Shown one piece after another: positions 33,640 through 44,892 of a stretch of DNA of 64,000 nt (position 1 is its first letter; each line of letters starts with the position of its first letter). Position numbers and translations under genes: made by a program. The stretch is from Eutreptiella sp. 'Long Island Sound 2002'. Its lineage: Eukaryota; Euglenozoa; Euglenophyceae; Eutreptiales; Eutreptiaceae. Under the pieces are notes generated by a model. It was given only the letters and a program-made list of their open reading frames with translations, had not been told where the DNA came from and made no database searches. Where the stretch lies: NCBI GenBank assembly GCA_964036045.1, contig OZ038381.1, positions 135,190,306 through 135,254,305 on the forward strand, written 5' to 3'.

Positions 33640-34836
33640 GAGGAGCGCAGTGCCGGGACGCGCCGCTAATCAGAGAGATCCACAGAGATCAACGTAGACT
33701 TAAAGACTTAAGGACTGAAGAACTTAAATGACTGCGCAGTGCAGAGAAAGTTAAAACAGGCTTTCAGTGTTGAATGCGTTGATTGTATTGTTTTGTAGAT
33801 GCCCCTGCTTGCTCCTCCTGCTGCTTGATGTAGTTCAGCTTTTCGGGACAAATAAAGTTTGATGAAATCATCCCAAATAAGTACCCACAGTTGCAAGGCA
33901 AAGGACCACAGGATCAAATCCACAACATGAAGGGCTGCAGTCAAAGGAGATAGTGATACAACAAAGGAAACGCACAATAACTACAGATTTAGGAAAAGAT
34001 AGTTAGGAAATATCCTACAAACATGGAAAAACTGCCTACATGGGCATCCTCTCCTCTATAGTGCCATCTAGAGAGGTGCACTCTTTGTTTCGGGTCCCAT
34101 TGGTGCTGAGGTGGCATGGCTTGTGGTGCTGAGGTTACTGCCATGTCACATGGGATAATCCTACTTAGCCAGGCTGACTGGGAATGGAACCCAGGACCTC
34201 TCAAAAAGAGGTGCCACAGCCACCTAGGGTGCAGACAACTAGGATAGCTAAGCTTTCATGAGAAAATACATAAAAATGTATAGGCTCTAGATCAATGTCA
34301 GCGCCTCAGTCAGTCCAAGAAATGGTGTATAAGATCAATCAGTTGGGGGGTCAGGGGTCCACACAACATCCATAGATCAATGCTTGGCTTTATAGGTCAA
34401 AATGTCTTGTCACCCCTTTTTGGATAGGCCAATACCAAGATAAAAATGTGTTATTCCTTTAGGCCTCTTTATAACAACTAAAGCTAACCTTTTGGCAGGG
34501 AAATACACTTTTTCTTACTTGCACAAACGAGATAACAACAGCGCAGTAATATTTTCTAATAATGGTAATAATGTTTCCTCCTTGTCTCAGATATGTGCTG
34601 TCCATGAAATCAACTATAAGGGCAACGCTCGAAGAGCTGCCATGCATGGCTCTTAACGGGACACGTGCTTGATGGTCCTCCACTCTTAACGAGTGTCAGT
34701 GAAGCACTGCCATCCATGATTCTTGCAAGCTGCTCCAAGTGACATGAAAGGTGCCCGATGGTCCTCCACTTTTGATAAGTCTCAGTGTGGCAGTTGCCGG
34801 CCAACAATGCGACAGTACGGCGAACAATGCGACATG
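33640..34836. other. Intergenic with SINE-like sequence
   Basis: AT-rich DNA. The only structure seen is the tRNA-like segment near 34030-34240. No gene is supported. Confidence 0.45.
34050..34235 (-). repeat. tRNA-like SINE remnant
   Basis: On the minus strand there is GGTGGCTGTGGCACC, resembling an A box, and then GGGTTCCATTCCC (plus 34180-34192), close to the B box GGTTCGANTCC. The spacing is shorter than in a true tRNA and no cloverleaf can be folded convincingly. Best read as a decayed tRNA-derived SINE. Confidence 0.35.
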
Positions 34837-35100
34837 GTTCACGTTGTGGTACACACTTCCACCCATCTGTGTAGGGCGTCCAACATGAGGAGTCGCCGCT
34901 ACAAGGGTTCACGTTGTGGTACACGCTTCGACCCCTGTGTGCAGGGCATCCAACATGAGTCGTCGCCGCTACAAGGGTTCACGTTGTGGTACACGCTTCC
35001 ACCCCTGTGTGGAGGGCGTCCAACATGAGGCGACGCCGCTACAAGGGTTCACCTGTGATACACGCTTCCACCCCTCAACGCAGGGCATCCAACATGAGGC
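34837..35100 (+). repeat. 70-bp tandem repeat, 3.8 copies
   Basis: Units start at 34837, 34907, 34977 and 35047 (the last is shortened). Each has TTCACGTTGTGGTACACGCTT, CAGGGCATCCAACATGAG and CGCCGCTACAAGGG. The unit length is not a multiple of three, so each copy shifts frame. They lie directly upstream of the RING-finger gene. Confidence 0.85.
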
Positions 35101-36919
35101 GTGTGCGTGGGCAGAGAACTACGGATTCATTCAAAACATTGTTGCTCTGCATCTTCAGGCGCACTGGAAGAAACTTCACGCGAACTTGCGAGGTGCAGCC
35201 CAAGGAGTACACGCCTCAGTGGATAGCGGTGCGCATTGGACCGCATGGACATGGCACTTTGCTTGGTGATGATGTTTGGTACGCTGTGTATTGGGACTAC
35301 AGTGATCTGCCGTCGGACACCTGGAAACAAACTGGCAGATCACCGTGGCTGGCCATTCTGTGTGAGAGAGGGGTGACACTCACCACGGCAGATCAAATAA
35401 AGTTTGTTGTCGTTGTCACAAGTTTGCACGATACGCCTGCGTGGCGAGAACAAAAGAAATTGGAAAAGGCTGAGCGTGCAAGCCAGAAGGAGGAGTCTGC
35501 CAATGGGCGAGCCCTTGGCCTTGGCCCCAGTTCATGGGAGAGGCGGAAGCACACACTGGCCAGCTACCTCATGGGTCCAAATGCAGTGTGCCGGCAGCCA
35601 AGCACAGGGACATGGCGCCCCACCAGTGGTCCTACACCTCAGCGACCCTGCAAGGCACCGGGTGGCACATGCTACGCGCCAGTGCCAAAGAACTGCAGCA
35701 AGGGAATGTGCACACCGCACTGCTTGAGCTTCCAGATTGCCTATGCACAGCGGTTTGGAACTTGTACGCTATGCAAATACAAGAAGTGTGGAGTTCGACA
35801 CAGGCACACACCACGTGCCACTGATGCAACGGAGCTCGCACCTTGGATTGGGGACTGGCAGGGTCATTTGGATGAACCTCGCTGGAGGCACGTCGCGCAG
35901 AATGCAGAGGGTGAAAATCAAAACAGTGACTATATTGCTGTGATTGATGAGGACCCACTTGCTCAGCCGTAGACGTTGACTCAGCAGCAGATGTTCTCAG
36001 CAAGAGCACCGCGGACACAGGACCTGCCACCGGCTGATGCGGAAGAGGAGACTGTCGAGGCCTACCTGGGGAGGCTGTTGGGTTCAGCTCCGGGGCGCGA
36101 TTCCTTGCCCAGACGCCCGGTGACACGCAATCTGAAGATGATGATTTTGCAGAAGCGCAGACCGCAAATTTGCTTGATGACTTACAGCAACCGCCGCCAG
36201 CAGAGCGCAGGCCCTCAGTGGATAGCGGCCGCTACGTTGTAGAAGCCCTGAAGAAGAACTATCACTGCATTGTGTGCTACTGCTTTGTGTTTTACATTGC
36301 AGTTCTGCCTTGTGGACACACGATCTGCACGGATTGTGCGGGGAGGATCAGGCGGTGCCCACTAGATCGTACTGTTTTTGTTGCTGCCAATACCTCCAAG
36401 AGCCGCGCTGTCACAGATGCTGTGCAAGAATTTCTGCTGTCCCAAGGGGCTCGTACCGCAGGTGCGATACTGGCAGCAGCAGGAGCGGCAATTATCTCTC
36501 CGGGATCCACATTAAGACCACTGACAAATCCGGATGCCATGCGATAGGCCACATTGCGAGCCTTCATGCATCTGTTGCCACCGGATCCTCTTGATGAAGC
36601 AGCAGCAGATCTTCCCGGTGAGCCAGCAGCGTGTCCTGATTCAACATGCTCGCAGATGCCAGCGTCAGCAGTGATTTCAAGAGCGGTGGCTTCGTTGGAC
36701 TCCGAGCAGTTGCGACAGCGGGAATGGAAGTGCACGACACTGCAGCGTCCTGTGGAGCGCCCTGAGCAGCCACGTGCAGCAGCTGGAACATTGGTGCACG
36801 TCATGTTCAATGAAGGTTGGTGCGAGGGCCTGGCCAGTGGTGGTACTGTTGAATTTGGCGATGGAACAAGATTTCCCTGGAGCCGCATCCGCACCTGGCA
36901 TGCAGCCAGCGACCACTAA
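35100..36919 (+). pseudogene. RING-finger gene with SH3/Tudor-like C-terminus, interrupted
   Basis: Coding runs in one frame to TAG at 35970, continues in frame to about 36120, shifts by one base, then reads through TAG at 36545 to TAA at 36919. The first part has YTPQWIAVRIGPHG and WYAVYWDYSDLPSDTW, then a Cys-rich patch (CTPHC, CTLCKYKKCG). After an acidic stretch (QSEDDDFAEAQ) comes a RING-HC motif, CIVC with CGHTICTDC and then CPLD, where the last Cys is Asp, a known variant. The end, VHVMFNEGWCEG and VEFGDGTRFPW, looks like an SH3/Tudor-type module. RING proteins are ubiquitin ligases. The target is unknown. It may be an accessory gene of a transposon or a decayed host gene; unspliced introns are also possible. 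Confidence 0.5.
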
Positions 36920-37184
36920 GGTCAGCTAAGTACACTGTTTTGATAATATATTTACGTATTATTTTTGTTATTATAGTGTCTGTCACAATGATCAGCGAAG
37001 CACAGCACAAGACTTCTCATACTTGTTACGGATTAGTCATCTCAGATCAAAGTCGCAATCAGGCATATTCAGATTTTAGTATGCCTGTAGAGTAATAAAA
37101 TGTTTATGACACCACAATACAATAAATCAAGCATCGCAACACAATCCAAACTCCTATTCTCTTTATTGTACATGCGCCACCTAC

Positions 37185-37534
37185 AGCAAATCCCGCGACT
37201 GTCACATTCATAAATAAACAATGCTTGAGTCCATTACACTCCCCTCACAAGCTTAGTGCTGGGGCACCAAGCTGATTCTCAAACTGATGAATAACACGAT
37301 TTTATACAAAAAAGTATGCCGAAAAATAATATGACACTCAGAAAGATACCCACTGTGCTAGGGGGTGTACCCTGGGGTTGGTGTATTTGTACCCTGGCCC
37401 AGGGGCCTCCATCCATACGTTGGGGGGGTGGACCCGGTTCATCCCCGCTACACCCTGTCCCATGGAGCTACCCTGATCTAAGCAAATCCCGCGACTGTCA
37501 CATTCACACATATAAAATGCTTGAGTCCATTACA
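37185..37534 (-). repeat. Direct repeat pair, possible relic of a short LTR element
   Basis: 37185-37238 and 37481-37534 share AGCAAATCCCGCGACTGTCA and GCTTGAGTCCATTACA. After the first copy comes CTCCCCTCACAAGC, identical to the LTR/internal junction of the element at 42210. On the minus strand this is GTGAGGGGAG (polypurine-like) followed by TGTAATGGA, so a related element on the minus strand is likely. Confidence 0.5.
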
Positions 37535-37908
37535 TTTTTTGTTTGTCTTCAGCCTTGCCCACCATGAACAGTGGCATGCACCATAGTGCAGCAGTAGAAC
37601 TATATACATTTATATGTCTATAACTTCTTTTGTTGTTGATCATTTATATTATCGCACAGTGGAATACACCACAGTGCAGCTTCTTCAGACACACCCATCG
37701 AATGGCCGTTCGTCTCTCTGCTCAGTGTAATGTTGCTGTGCCTTCCCAGCTTTCTGATTGCGCCTGTCAATGACGGAGGAAAGTAATTGGCAGTTCGGGA
37801 TATGTGTCAAGTCATTTTTTCACCTTTCAGCATAGCAGGGAACAACAAAGAAACATGCAGAGGTTCAAAAACCAGACGGTTGCACTACAGCCATGGTTAA
37901 TTTATAGA

Positions 37909-38075
37909 ACAGTTTTGAAAAAATGAGCACCATATTTTGGAAATGCATTTATGTTTATTAGCAGAAAAGCTGCAGTGGGTTCTTGGCCACGTTGGATTTG
38001 GAAACAGTTTTCAAAAATGAGCGCAACATTTTGGAAATGCATTTTTGTTTGTTAGGATAAAATCTGCAGTGGGTT
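37909..38075. repeat. ~74-bp imperfect duplication
   Basis: 37909-37981 and 38001-38075 share ATTTTGGAAATGCATTT and CTGCAGTGGGTT. Confidence 0.65.
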
Positions 38076-38101
38076 TGAAAACGTTTTCGGAACGAAACTA
38101 A

Positions 38102-38850
38102 CTCACATCACATCACATCACATCACATCACGGCAATTCAAATATCATCACATCGCTTCACATCACATTAAATCACATTGCATCACATCACACCACATCA
38201 CACCACATCACATCACATCAAGTCAATTCAAATATGATCGCACCACATCACATTACATGAAATCACATGGCATCCCATCACATCACATCACATCACATCA
38301 CATCACATCATATGACATCACATGACATCACATCACATTACATCACATCACACCACATCACATCACATCACATCACATCACATCACATCACATCACATCA
38401 CATCACATCACATCACATCACATCACATCACATCACATCACATCACATCACATCACATCACATCACATCATATCACATCACATCACATCACATCACATTA
38501 CATCACATCGCATCACATCACAACACATCACATCACATCACATTACATCACATCCCATCACATCACATCACATCACATCACATCACATCACATCACATCA
38601 CATCATGTCACGTCACGTCACCTCACGTCACGTCACGTCACGCCACGTCACTTCACGTCACGTCACGTCACATCACATCACATCGCATCTTATCACGTCA
38701 CAGCACATCGCATCACGCCACACCAAACTACACCACACGAGATCACACTACATCACATCCAATCACATCACGTCACATCACATCACATCACATCACATCA
38801 CATTGCGAACACCACATCCTATCAACTCATAACACATCACATCATATGGC
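38102..38850 (+). repeat. (CATCA)n satellite
   Basis: About 750 bp of the 5-mer CATCA, near-perfect in the middle. Near 38603-38670 a block of CACGT variants interrupts it, and the edges are degenerate. Ser/His/Ile-rich open frames across it are products of the repeat. Confidence 0.95.
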
Positions 38851-38983
38851 ATGAAAAAAAGTCAATTTGTATTGGTTCATACAAGGTCAGATCACATAAG
38901 GTCCCCACACCCCCAAGGCACCGCCTGTTTATTAGACGTTTACCAATGGTGTCCAACGGTGCTAGCAATAACTGAAACTGCAG

Positions 38984-39020
38984 GTTAGGGTTACGGACAG
39001 GGTTAGCGTTAGGTTTAGGG
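38984..39020 (+). repeat. Degenerate telomere-like stretch
   Basis: GGTTAGGGTTACGG, then GGGTTAGCGTTAGGTTTAGGG: mixed TTAGGG/TTTAGGG-like units. A second short one is at 41297-41323 (GATTAGGGTTAGAGTTTGGG). Confidence 0.4.
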
Positions 39021-39090
39021 TCACCGAGCTGGTGGAACCAGTCTTGGTTTTATAACCCTTTTTAGTGTCTAGGGTGGACCTACCAGGTTT

Positions 39091-39133
39091 AGCAAGCAAG
39101 CAGCAAGCAGCAAGCAGCAAGCAGCAAGCAGCA
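39091..39133 (+). repeat. (AGCAAGC)n microsatellite
   Basis: Six 7-bp units. Confidence 0.85.
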
Positions 39134-39412
39134 CGCGCGAAATGGGCCAAAATCAGAACTCCGTCGTGGTGCTTTGGATTTGAGTGAAATTTTGGTGGAT
39201 GATACCTATGGGTGTGAAGTACAATCACACAAAGTTTGAGCAGGAAACTTGACAGTGGTGGCCGAGAACGGGATTCGCAAGTGGCGGACCTCAGTTTCAA
39301 TAACTGCAGTTTAGGGCCAAAAAAAGCCATTTTTGGGCCAAAAAAGCCCTAGAACACATTCAAAACGGCCAAACGAAGGGAAACGGTGGCTTCACTCCTG
39401 GTGCGGCTTGAC

Positions 39413-40025
39413 TTCCCCGTGTCAACGAGCTCTTTGCGGCCCTCTAACTCCATGATATGTCCAGGAAACGGCCTAAAAAGGCCCCCAGAAGCTCCAAATG
39501 CCGACAGCCACAAACCAAGAATAGGCCATATCTTTGGCTACATGGCTCAAAATGCGATTCCGAGGGCACCTATTCCACCCACAACCCCCCACTTTTTGTG
39601 GTTTCCACCCCTCAGAATGGCCCAAAGGGACGCCTAGACCCCAATGCCCGGGCCCACTAGGCCGCGGCAAGCTGCAAGCTCAAGCCCAAACAGGTGGGTG
39701 CCCAAATGGGTCAACAGGATCCAGTAGGGGCAAAAAGATGACTTTTCTCAAAAATGATCCTAGACCATGTGCGACGCTAAAACAAGTGTTTTTTGGACCG
39801 TTTTGAGCTTGTGGTGGCCCATTTTGGTACTCCGAAAATCCCGAAATGCCTTGAAACTGGGCTGTTTTGAGACCAAAAATGGGTCAAAAATGGGTCAAAA
39901 ACGCATTTTTCCAGACCTCATCCTAGACCATATGGGGTGCACAAACGGGTGAAATAGGCCCATTTTGAGCCCATTTTGGGGGCATTTTGGCCCCTCAGAA
40001 GTCCAAAAAGCCTTGAATGTGGGCC
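39413..40025 (+). repeat. ~610-bp direct repeat, copy 1
   Basis: Begins TTCCCCGTGTCAACGAGCTC and is nearly identical to 40550-41165, offset 1137 bp. It contains frequent AAAATGG and CATTTTGG words. Noncoding. Family unknown. Confidence 0.85.
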
Positions 40026-40549
40026 TTGTGGCACCCCGTAATGCGTGAAACAAGGAACATGCAACACTTGACAGGCACACAATAGCCGGATAGAGACATC
40101 AATTTTTTGGTACAGGTATGTGGCAGGAAGTACAATGCTTTGTACATATGCATCGATTTGCTCATAACAAGAGAAAGAAAAACGGGATCGCGGTGAAGCG
40201 AAAGCCGAGCGCAGACGTCAACACGAAGCTTGGGGAGCACATTCATTCCGGGTGGAGTACGGGGTTACGTTGCTCGCTTCAAGGTTAGGATGAACGTGGT
40301 CCAAAACAACACAACGTATGCAGTAAGCTAAGGGCGACGTAAGGGGCAGGAAAAAAATTTCAAGCGAATTTTTTTCCAACTCACGTGGCACAAATTAATG
40401 GGATATGGCGGAATGGCATTGATTGATTGCGGTGAAATGGACAGGCACATTGGAGGTAATTGATGGGATCGCGATGAAGCGAAAGCCAAATACCAAAACA
40501 TTCAAAGTTAGGACGTTGGATAGAGGATCAACCTCTAGTTGCTCGGATG
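40026..40549. other. Spacer between the two repeat copies
   Basis: It holds two similar short segments, GGGATCGCGGTGAAGCGAAA at about 40184 and GGGATCGCGATGAAGCGAAA at about 40466. No gene. Confidence 0.45.
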
Positions 40550-41165
40550 TTCCCCGTGTCAACGAGCTCTTTGCGGCCCTCTAACTCCATGATATGTCCA
40601 GGAAACGGCCTAAAAAGGCCCCCAGAAGCTCCAAATGCCGACAGCCACAAACCAAGAATAGGCCATATCTTTGGCTACATGGCTCAAAATGCGATTCCGA
40701 GGGCACCTACTCCACCCACAACCCCCCACTTTTTGTGGTTTCCACCCCTCAGAATTGCCTCAAAGGACGCCTAGACCACAATACCTAGGCCCACTAGGCT
40801 GCGGCAAGCTGCAAGCTCAAGCCCAAACATGTGGGTGCCCAAATGGGTCAACAGGGTCCAGTAGGGGCAAAAAGATGACTTTTCTCAAAAATGATCCTAG
40901 ACCATGTGCCATGCTAAAACAAGTGTTTTTGGACCGTTTTGAGCTTGTGGTGGCCCATTTTGGTCCTCCGAACATCCCAAAATGCCTTGAAAATGGGCTG
41001 TTTTGGGACCAAAAATGGGTCAAAAATGGGTCAAAAACACATTTTTCCAAACCTCATCCTAGACCATATGGGGTGCACAAACGGGTGAAATGAGCCCATT
41101 TTGAGCCCATTTTGGGGCATTTTGGCCCCTCAGAAGTCCAAAAAGTCTTGAAAGTGAGCCTCGTG
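40550..41165 (+). repeat. ~610-bp direct repeat, copy 2
   Basis: The second copy of 39413-40025, with scattered substitutions and single-base indels. It ends at AGAAGTCCAAAAAGTCTTGA. Confidence 0.85.
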
Positions 41166-41330
41166 GTGATGGGGTTCACTTGCAAGCTGATTTCACTTTG
41201 TCAAGAGCCATCAATGTGTGAATCATTCTTGATGTCCCTCATCAGTTATAGCTGATGTTCCCTCCCGCACCAGCTCGGTCCCAATATTCAGTCTTGATTA
41301 GGGTTAGAGTTTGGGTTACGGGCATACAAC

Positions 41331-41488
41331 AGGATGCGGCAGGGAAAGCAGGATACGGCAGGATACGGCAGATACGGCAGGATACGGCAGGATACGGCAG
41401 GATACGGTGAATTCAACGGCAGGAAACGGCAGGATACGGCAGGATATGCCAGGATATGCCGGGATACGGCAGGATACGGCAGGATACA
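41331..41488 (+). repeat. AGGATACGGC minisatellite
   Basis: About fifteen 10-bp units of AGGATACGGC with variants (GGATATGCC, GGAAACGGC). Confidence 0.9.
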
Positions 41489-42204
41489 CGTATTACAGGA
41501 ACACGGTCATATTAGGGAAACCCTATTGGGTGTGCGCGCACAAGTGTGTCTTGTGCTTGTTGGCGTGCACCGCTCTATTATGTATGTATGATATGTATAC
41601 GTATTATGGCTCCTAGTTGGTGGGTTACAAGTGATGTTAGATGATTGGTTGGTGATGATATGGTTAAGTGGTTTGTCAATTTGGTGTGTCTACTCACACC
41701 CGCATCCCAATTGGTACCTCCTCCTTTACCCCCCATGTGGTGCACCACATTTGACACACATTCTAATATCAAGCACAAACAAGGACACGGCCCTTAGCTG
41801 AGCCGTGCCCACGGGTCGCATAACATCTTAGCCACGGCCCTTGGCTGAGCCCTTGCTTTCCATTTGTCCACACGGCGGCACTCCGGCCTTTTTTTGATCT
41901 CACATTGTCTGGCAGTTCAGTTTTCATGTGGGCCTCCGGCTAGGCCTTGTCTCTGTCTTGTCAAGCCAGGGGTTCACCAAGCAATACATCTTACAAGCAA
42001 GAGCTCACTCATTACTACAAGCTTTAGTGGTAGGACATCAAGAACATCAAGCACATGCAAGCGTGCATAAACTCTTTGAAGCAGGAGGGTGCAAGGTGTG
42101 GGTATCGTGCCCGTGTTTTCATTTGTGCCTAGTGTTTTCATCATTTACCCTGAGGCCATTGTGAACTCTTTCCTCTATTTGGTGGGTTACCGCGCGCACA
42201 GTGG
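41489..42204. other. Intergenic before LTR element
   Basis: No gene is supported. A short repeated word, ACGGCCCTTAGCTGAGCC, appears near 41787, with a near copy at about 41837. Confidence 0.45.
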
Positions 42205-42209
42205 GGCCA
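42205..42209 (+). repeat. Target-site duplication, left
   Basis: GGCCA directly before the first TG of the LTR element. It matches 47302-47306 after the last CA. Confidence 0.8.
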
Positions 42210-42483
42210 TGTAATGATCTTGGAGATCTTCTCTTTTGAGTGCTATTTTCCCCGTGATCTCCTTAGTGATTTCCAAATCCAAATGCGAATCCGGCAACGG
42301 CGCAGCACGTTATTGATCTCATAAATCACTACATAGTTTCATCCCAGTGTTCTGCACAGTACACAAAATGAATTTGATTCAATAGTTTAATAATTGAATT
42401 GCATTGCACTGTGCTTTACATATGCACGCACGCGCGTTCACTAAATGATCGCGGTCTGCGCGCACGTGCTGAGTTCCATTACA
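42210..42483 (-). repeat. LTR 1 (3' LTR on the minus strand)
   Basis: 274 bp, starts TGTAATG and ends CATTACA. I find it identical to LTR 2. Confidence 0.9.
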
Positions 42484-44037
42484 CTCCCCTCACAAGCCAT
42501 GTGCAGGGTGCTGAGGCACCAGGCACAGGGCTGACAAGAGGCTTGATGGACTCAGCATAGCACAAAAAAACATAATTGGATGACTGAGATAGTATGCAAC
42601 ACCCTCCAAGTGCCTAAAAAATAGACACTCAGAAAGTGTGCTGAAAAAAAATAGCCAAAAGGGACAACAACTCAATGCACACCTACAATAAGTGGCTAAG
42701 CAAGTGCTGCACTAAGCTATTGACCAAAGAACTCAAACACTTGTGCACACGCACCCAGCTAGACGTTAAAGCTAACTATTCACTGCATGCACTCACACCT
42801 ACAGAAAACAAAACTGACATGGTATCTACTAACAACACACACGCCAAAAAAAGTACAGACAAACAGTCCTTGCTTTAAAAAAAAAAAATCAGCCCGCTGC
42901 ACCAAGGGCTGCAAAAACCCCACTGCAAAGGGTGTTGTACAAAAAAAAATCCCGAATCCCTGGCAGGCTGGCACAGAGGAAAGCACCAAGCAGTGTGCTG
43001 TAAAAAATAGAAGCAGTGCTGAAGCAACCCACTTAATATATACAAACTTCACTTGAATAATATAGATTACTGCTTCATTCATTTAGTTAAGGGTACTTCA
43101 TTGGAATGGGCACTGCAGAGCACAGAAAAAGAAATGAGGTCAACACAAAAGCAGAAACATAACAAGCAGCGAAGTCGACGTGCACACCTGAAAGGCGCAG
43201 TCCTCACTTCACTCCTTGCAGCTTCGCTCTGCGTGTGCTCCCATTTTGCTTGGCTCCCCTGCTACTCACCAGCAGCCTGCACAGAGCAAGAGAGGGGAAA
43301 ACATACAAAATGCAACGTCCAAGCAGTGCCATCAGTGCACTGCTATCGCCAGAGCGCGAAGCGATACCACAGCATCATCTACAAAACACTGCATGATCCA
43401 AGGCGCAGCGTGGCAGAACAACAGAAAATAAGGCAAGCTCACACATACATTTACACGTACAAACACACTACGCATCTCAAAAGTGACATACCGAACACAG
43501 AAGACATACTCATTTTTACATGCAAGTCATTTGCATGCAGATTCAGGTTAGCCTAAATGTACCAGTCTGTACTCACCCACACAGTGTAAGAAACAAACAA
43601 AGCAAAAAGAAACCACTCAGACGGCACACTTGTGGAGCAGCCCTACACTGCGCCCGTGGAGCAGCCCACTTCAGCTCCACTGGGCTGCCTGGAGCAGCAC
43701 AAAACACAGCCTAAACAGCAGCCGCAACAAGCAGGACGCACACAGGGTCACGCACAGGGCCAGGATCCTCACGCCCCACACTCACTGCAAATCACTCGTA
43801 GCCAAACACCCTAGCGGAGCCTCACCCTCACGCTGCGCGTCACGCGCCTGCTAACACCCTAGCGCTGCCCACGCAAGCCAAAACTGCACTGCCAGGCTGC
43901 CCTGCACGCTAACAGGAAACAACACAACAGAGACTGCAGGACGCTACCAACACACGCACACGAGGACGCTACACACCGGCATGCACACCGCAGAGCATCA
44001 GGCTCACACATAAACACAAGAAAAGCAGAAAAGAACC

Positions 44038-44706
44038 TTACGAATATCTGTTTCGGCGACGACCTCCAGTTCCACGTCTCGTTTTCCTGTTTTGGGGCTC
44101 CTGCTCCTGCTTGCACTTTGAAGTCGTCTGTTCGCCGTGGCGTTGTGAACTTTCGTGCTCCTGTTGATCTCCAAATGAAACACCGCGCTTCCCACTGGAC
44201 CTCGGCACATGGCGTGAAGAAGCAAGTGCAAAAATGAGACGTAAAGGGTTATCCTGCACAGCACGGTTCACCGCCGCAACACTCTGCTCTGCGGGGTCAA
44301 TCTGCAGCGTTCGCAGTGCCGTTCCCTGCATCTCATCGACAGCGTTGATGCACTTCTGAGCAAGTTCCCAGTCACACAACAAATCTGGGTGCCGTGCAGC
44401 AAACACAACCAGCGCAGCATTTTCTTCACAAGAAAGGAAGTCCCAGTTTGACCAGCGCTGCAAACACCACAGTTTAGACAGTCCCCCAGACTGCGCCACA
44501 GGCAACGTAGCAATACGGCGAATGGTCTTCTGCAGCTCCTCAGGATGGTTTTCATACCACTCCATAAATGACTCCGACATCACCAAAAAGAGTTTCACGG
44601 AAAATTGAACACTGGGATTGTAATGATCTTGGAGATCTTCTCTTTTGAGTGCTATTTTCCCCGTGATCTCCTTAGTGATTTCCAAATCCAAATGCGAATC
44701 CGGCAA
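44038..44706 (-). CDS. Unknown 222-codon protein of the LTR element, copy 1
   Basis: The start codon lies inside LTR 2 and the frame crosses into the internal region. The N-terminal half is mostly helical and rich in Trp, Leu and Glu (SESFMEWYENHPEELQ, LWCLQRWSNWDFLS, HPDLLCDWELAQKC). The C-terminal third is strongly basic and ends RGTGGRRRNRYS, consistent with nucleic-acid binding. That fits a gag-like packaging role, but I recognise no gag domain. The stop codon TAA sits inside ATTC/GTAAGGTT, a good 5' splice site, so the message may be spliced there instead of ending. It differs from copy 2 at five residues. Confidence 0.55.
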   Translation of the reverse strand: MPDSHLDLEITKEITGKIALKREDLQDHYNPSVQFSVKLFLVMSESFMEWYENHPEELQKTIRRIATLPVAQSGGLSKLWCLQRWSNWDFLSCEENAALVVFAARHPDLLCDWELAQKCINAVDEMQGTALRTLQIDPAEQSVAAVNRAVQDNPLRLIFALASSRHVPRSSGKRGVSFGDQQEHESSQRHGEQTTSKCKQEQEPQNRKTRRGTGGRRRNRYS

Positions 44707-44892
44707 CGGCGCAGCACGTTATTGATCTCATAAATCACTACATAGTTTCATCCCAGTGTTCTGCACAGTACACAAAATGAATTTGATTCAATAGTTTAAT
44801 AATTGAATTGCATTGCACTGTGCTTTACATATGCACGCACGCGCGTTCACTAAATGATCGCGGTCTGCGCGCACGTGCTGAGTTCCATTACA
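44619..44892 (-). repeat. LTR 2 (shared middle LTR)
   Basis: 274 bp. Shared between the two internal copies. Contains the start of the 222-codon ORF. Confidence 0.9.

Larger units (their letters stand above)
36920..38101. other. AT-rich spacer with short repeats
   Basis: It holds the 54-bp repeat pair at 37185-37534 and the ~74-bp pair at 37909-38075. No gene is supported. The frame at 37316-37567 has no recognisable feature. Confidence 0.5.

Noticed and set aside
34837-35100. CRISPR-like array
   Set aside because: The units are contiguous 70-bp tandem copies without unique spacers, in eukaryotic DNA.
38267-38975. 195- and 217-codon Ser/His/Ile/Thr repeat proteins
   Set aside because: Pure translations of the CATCA satellite.
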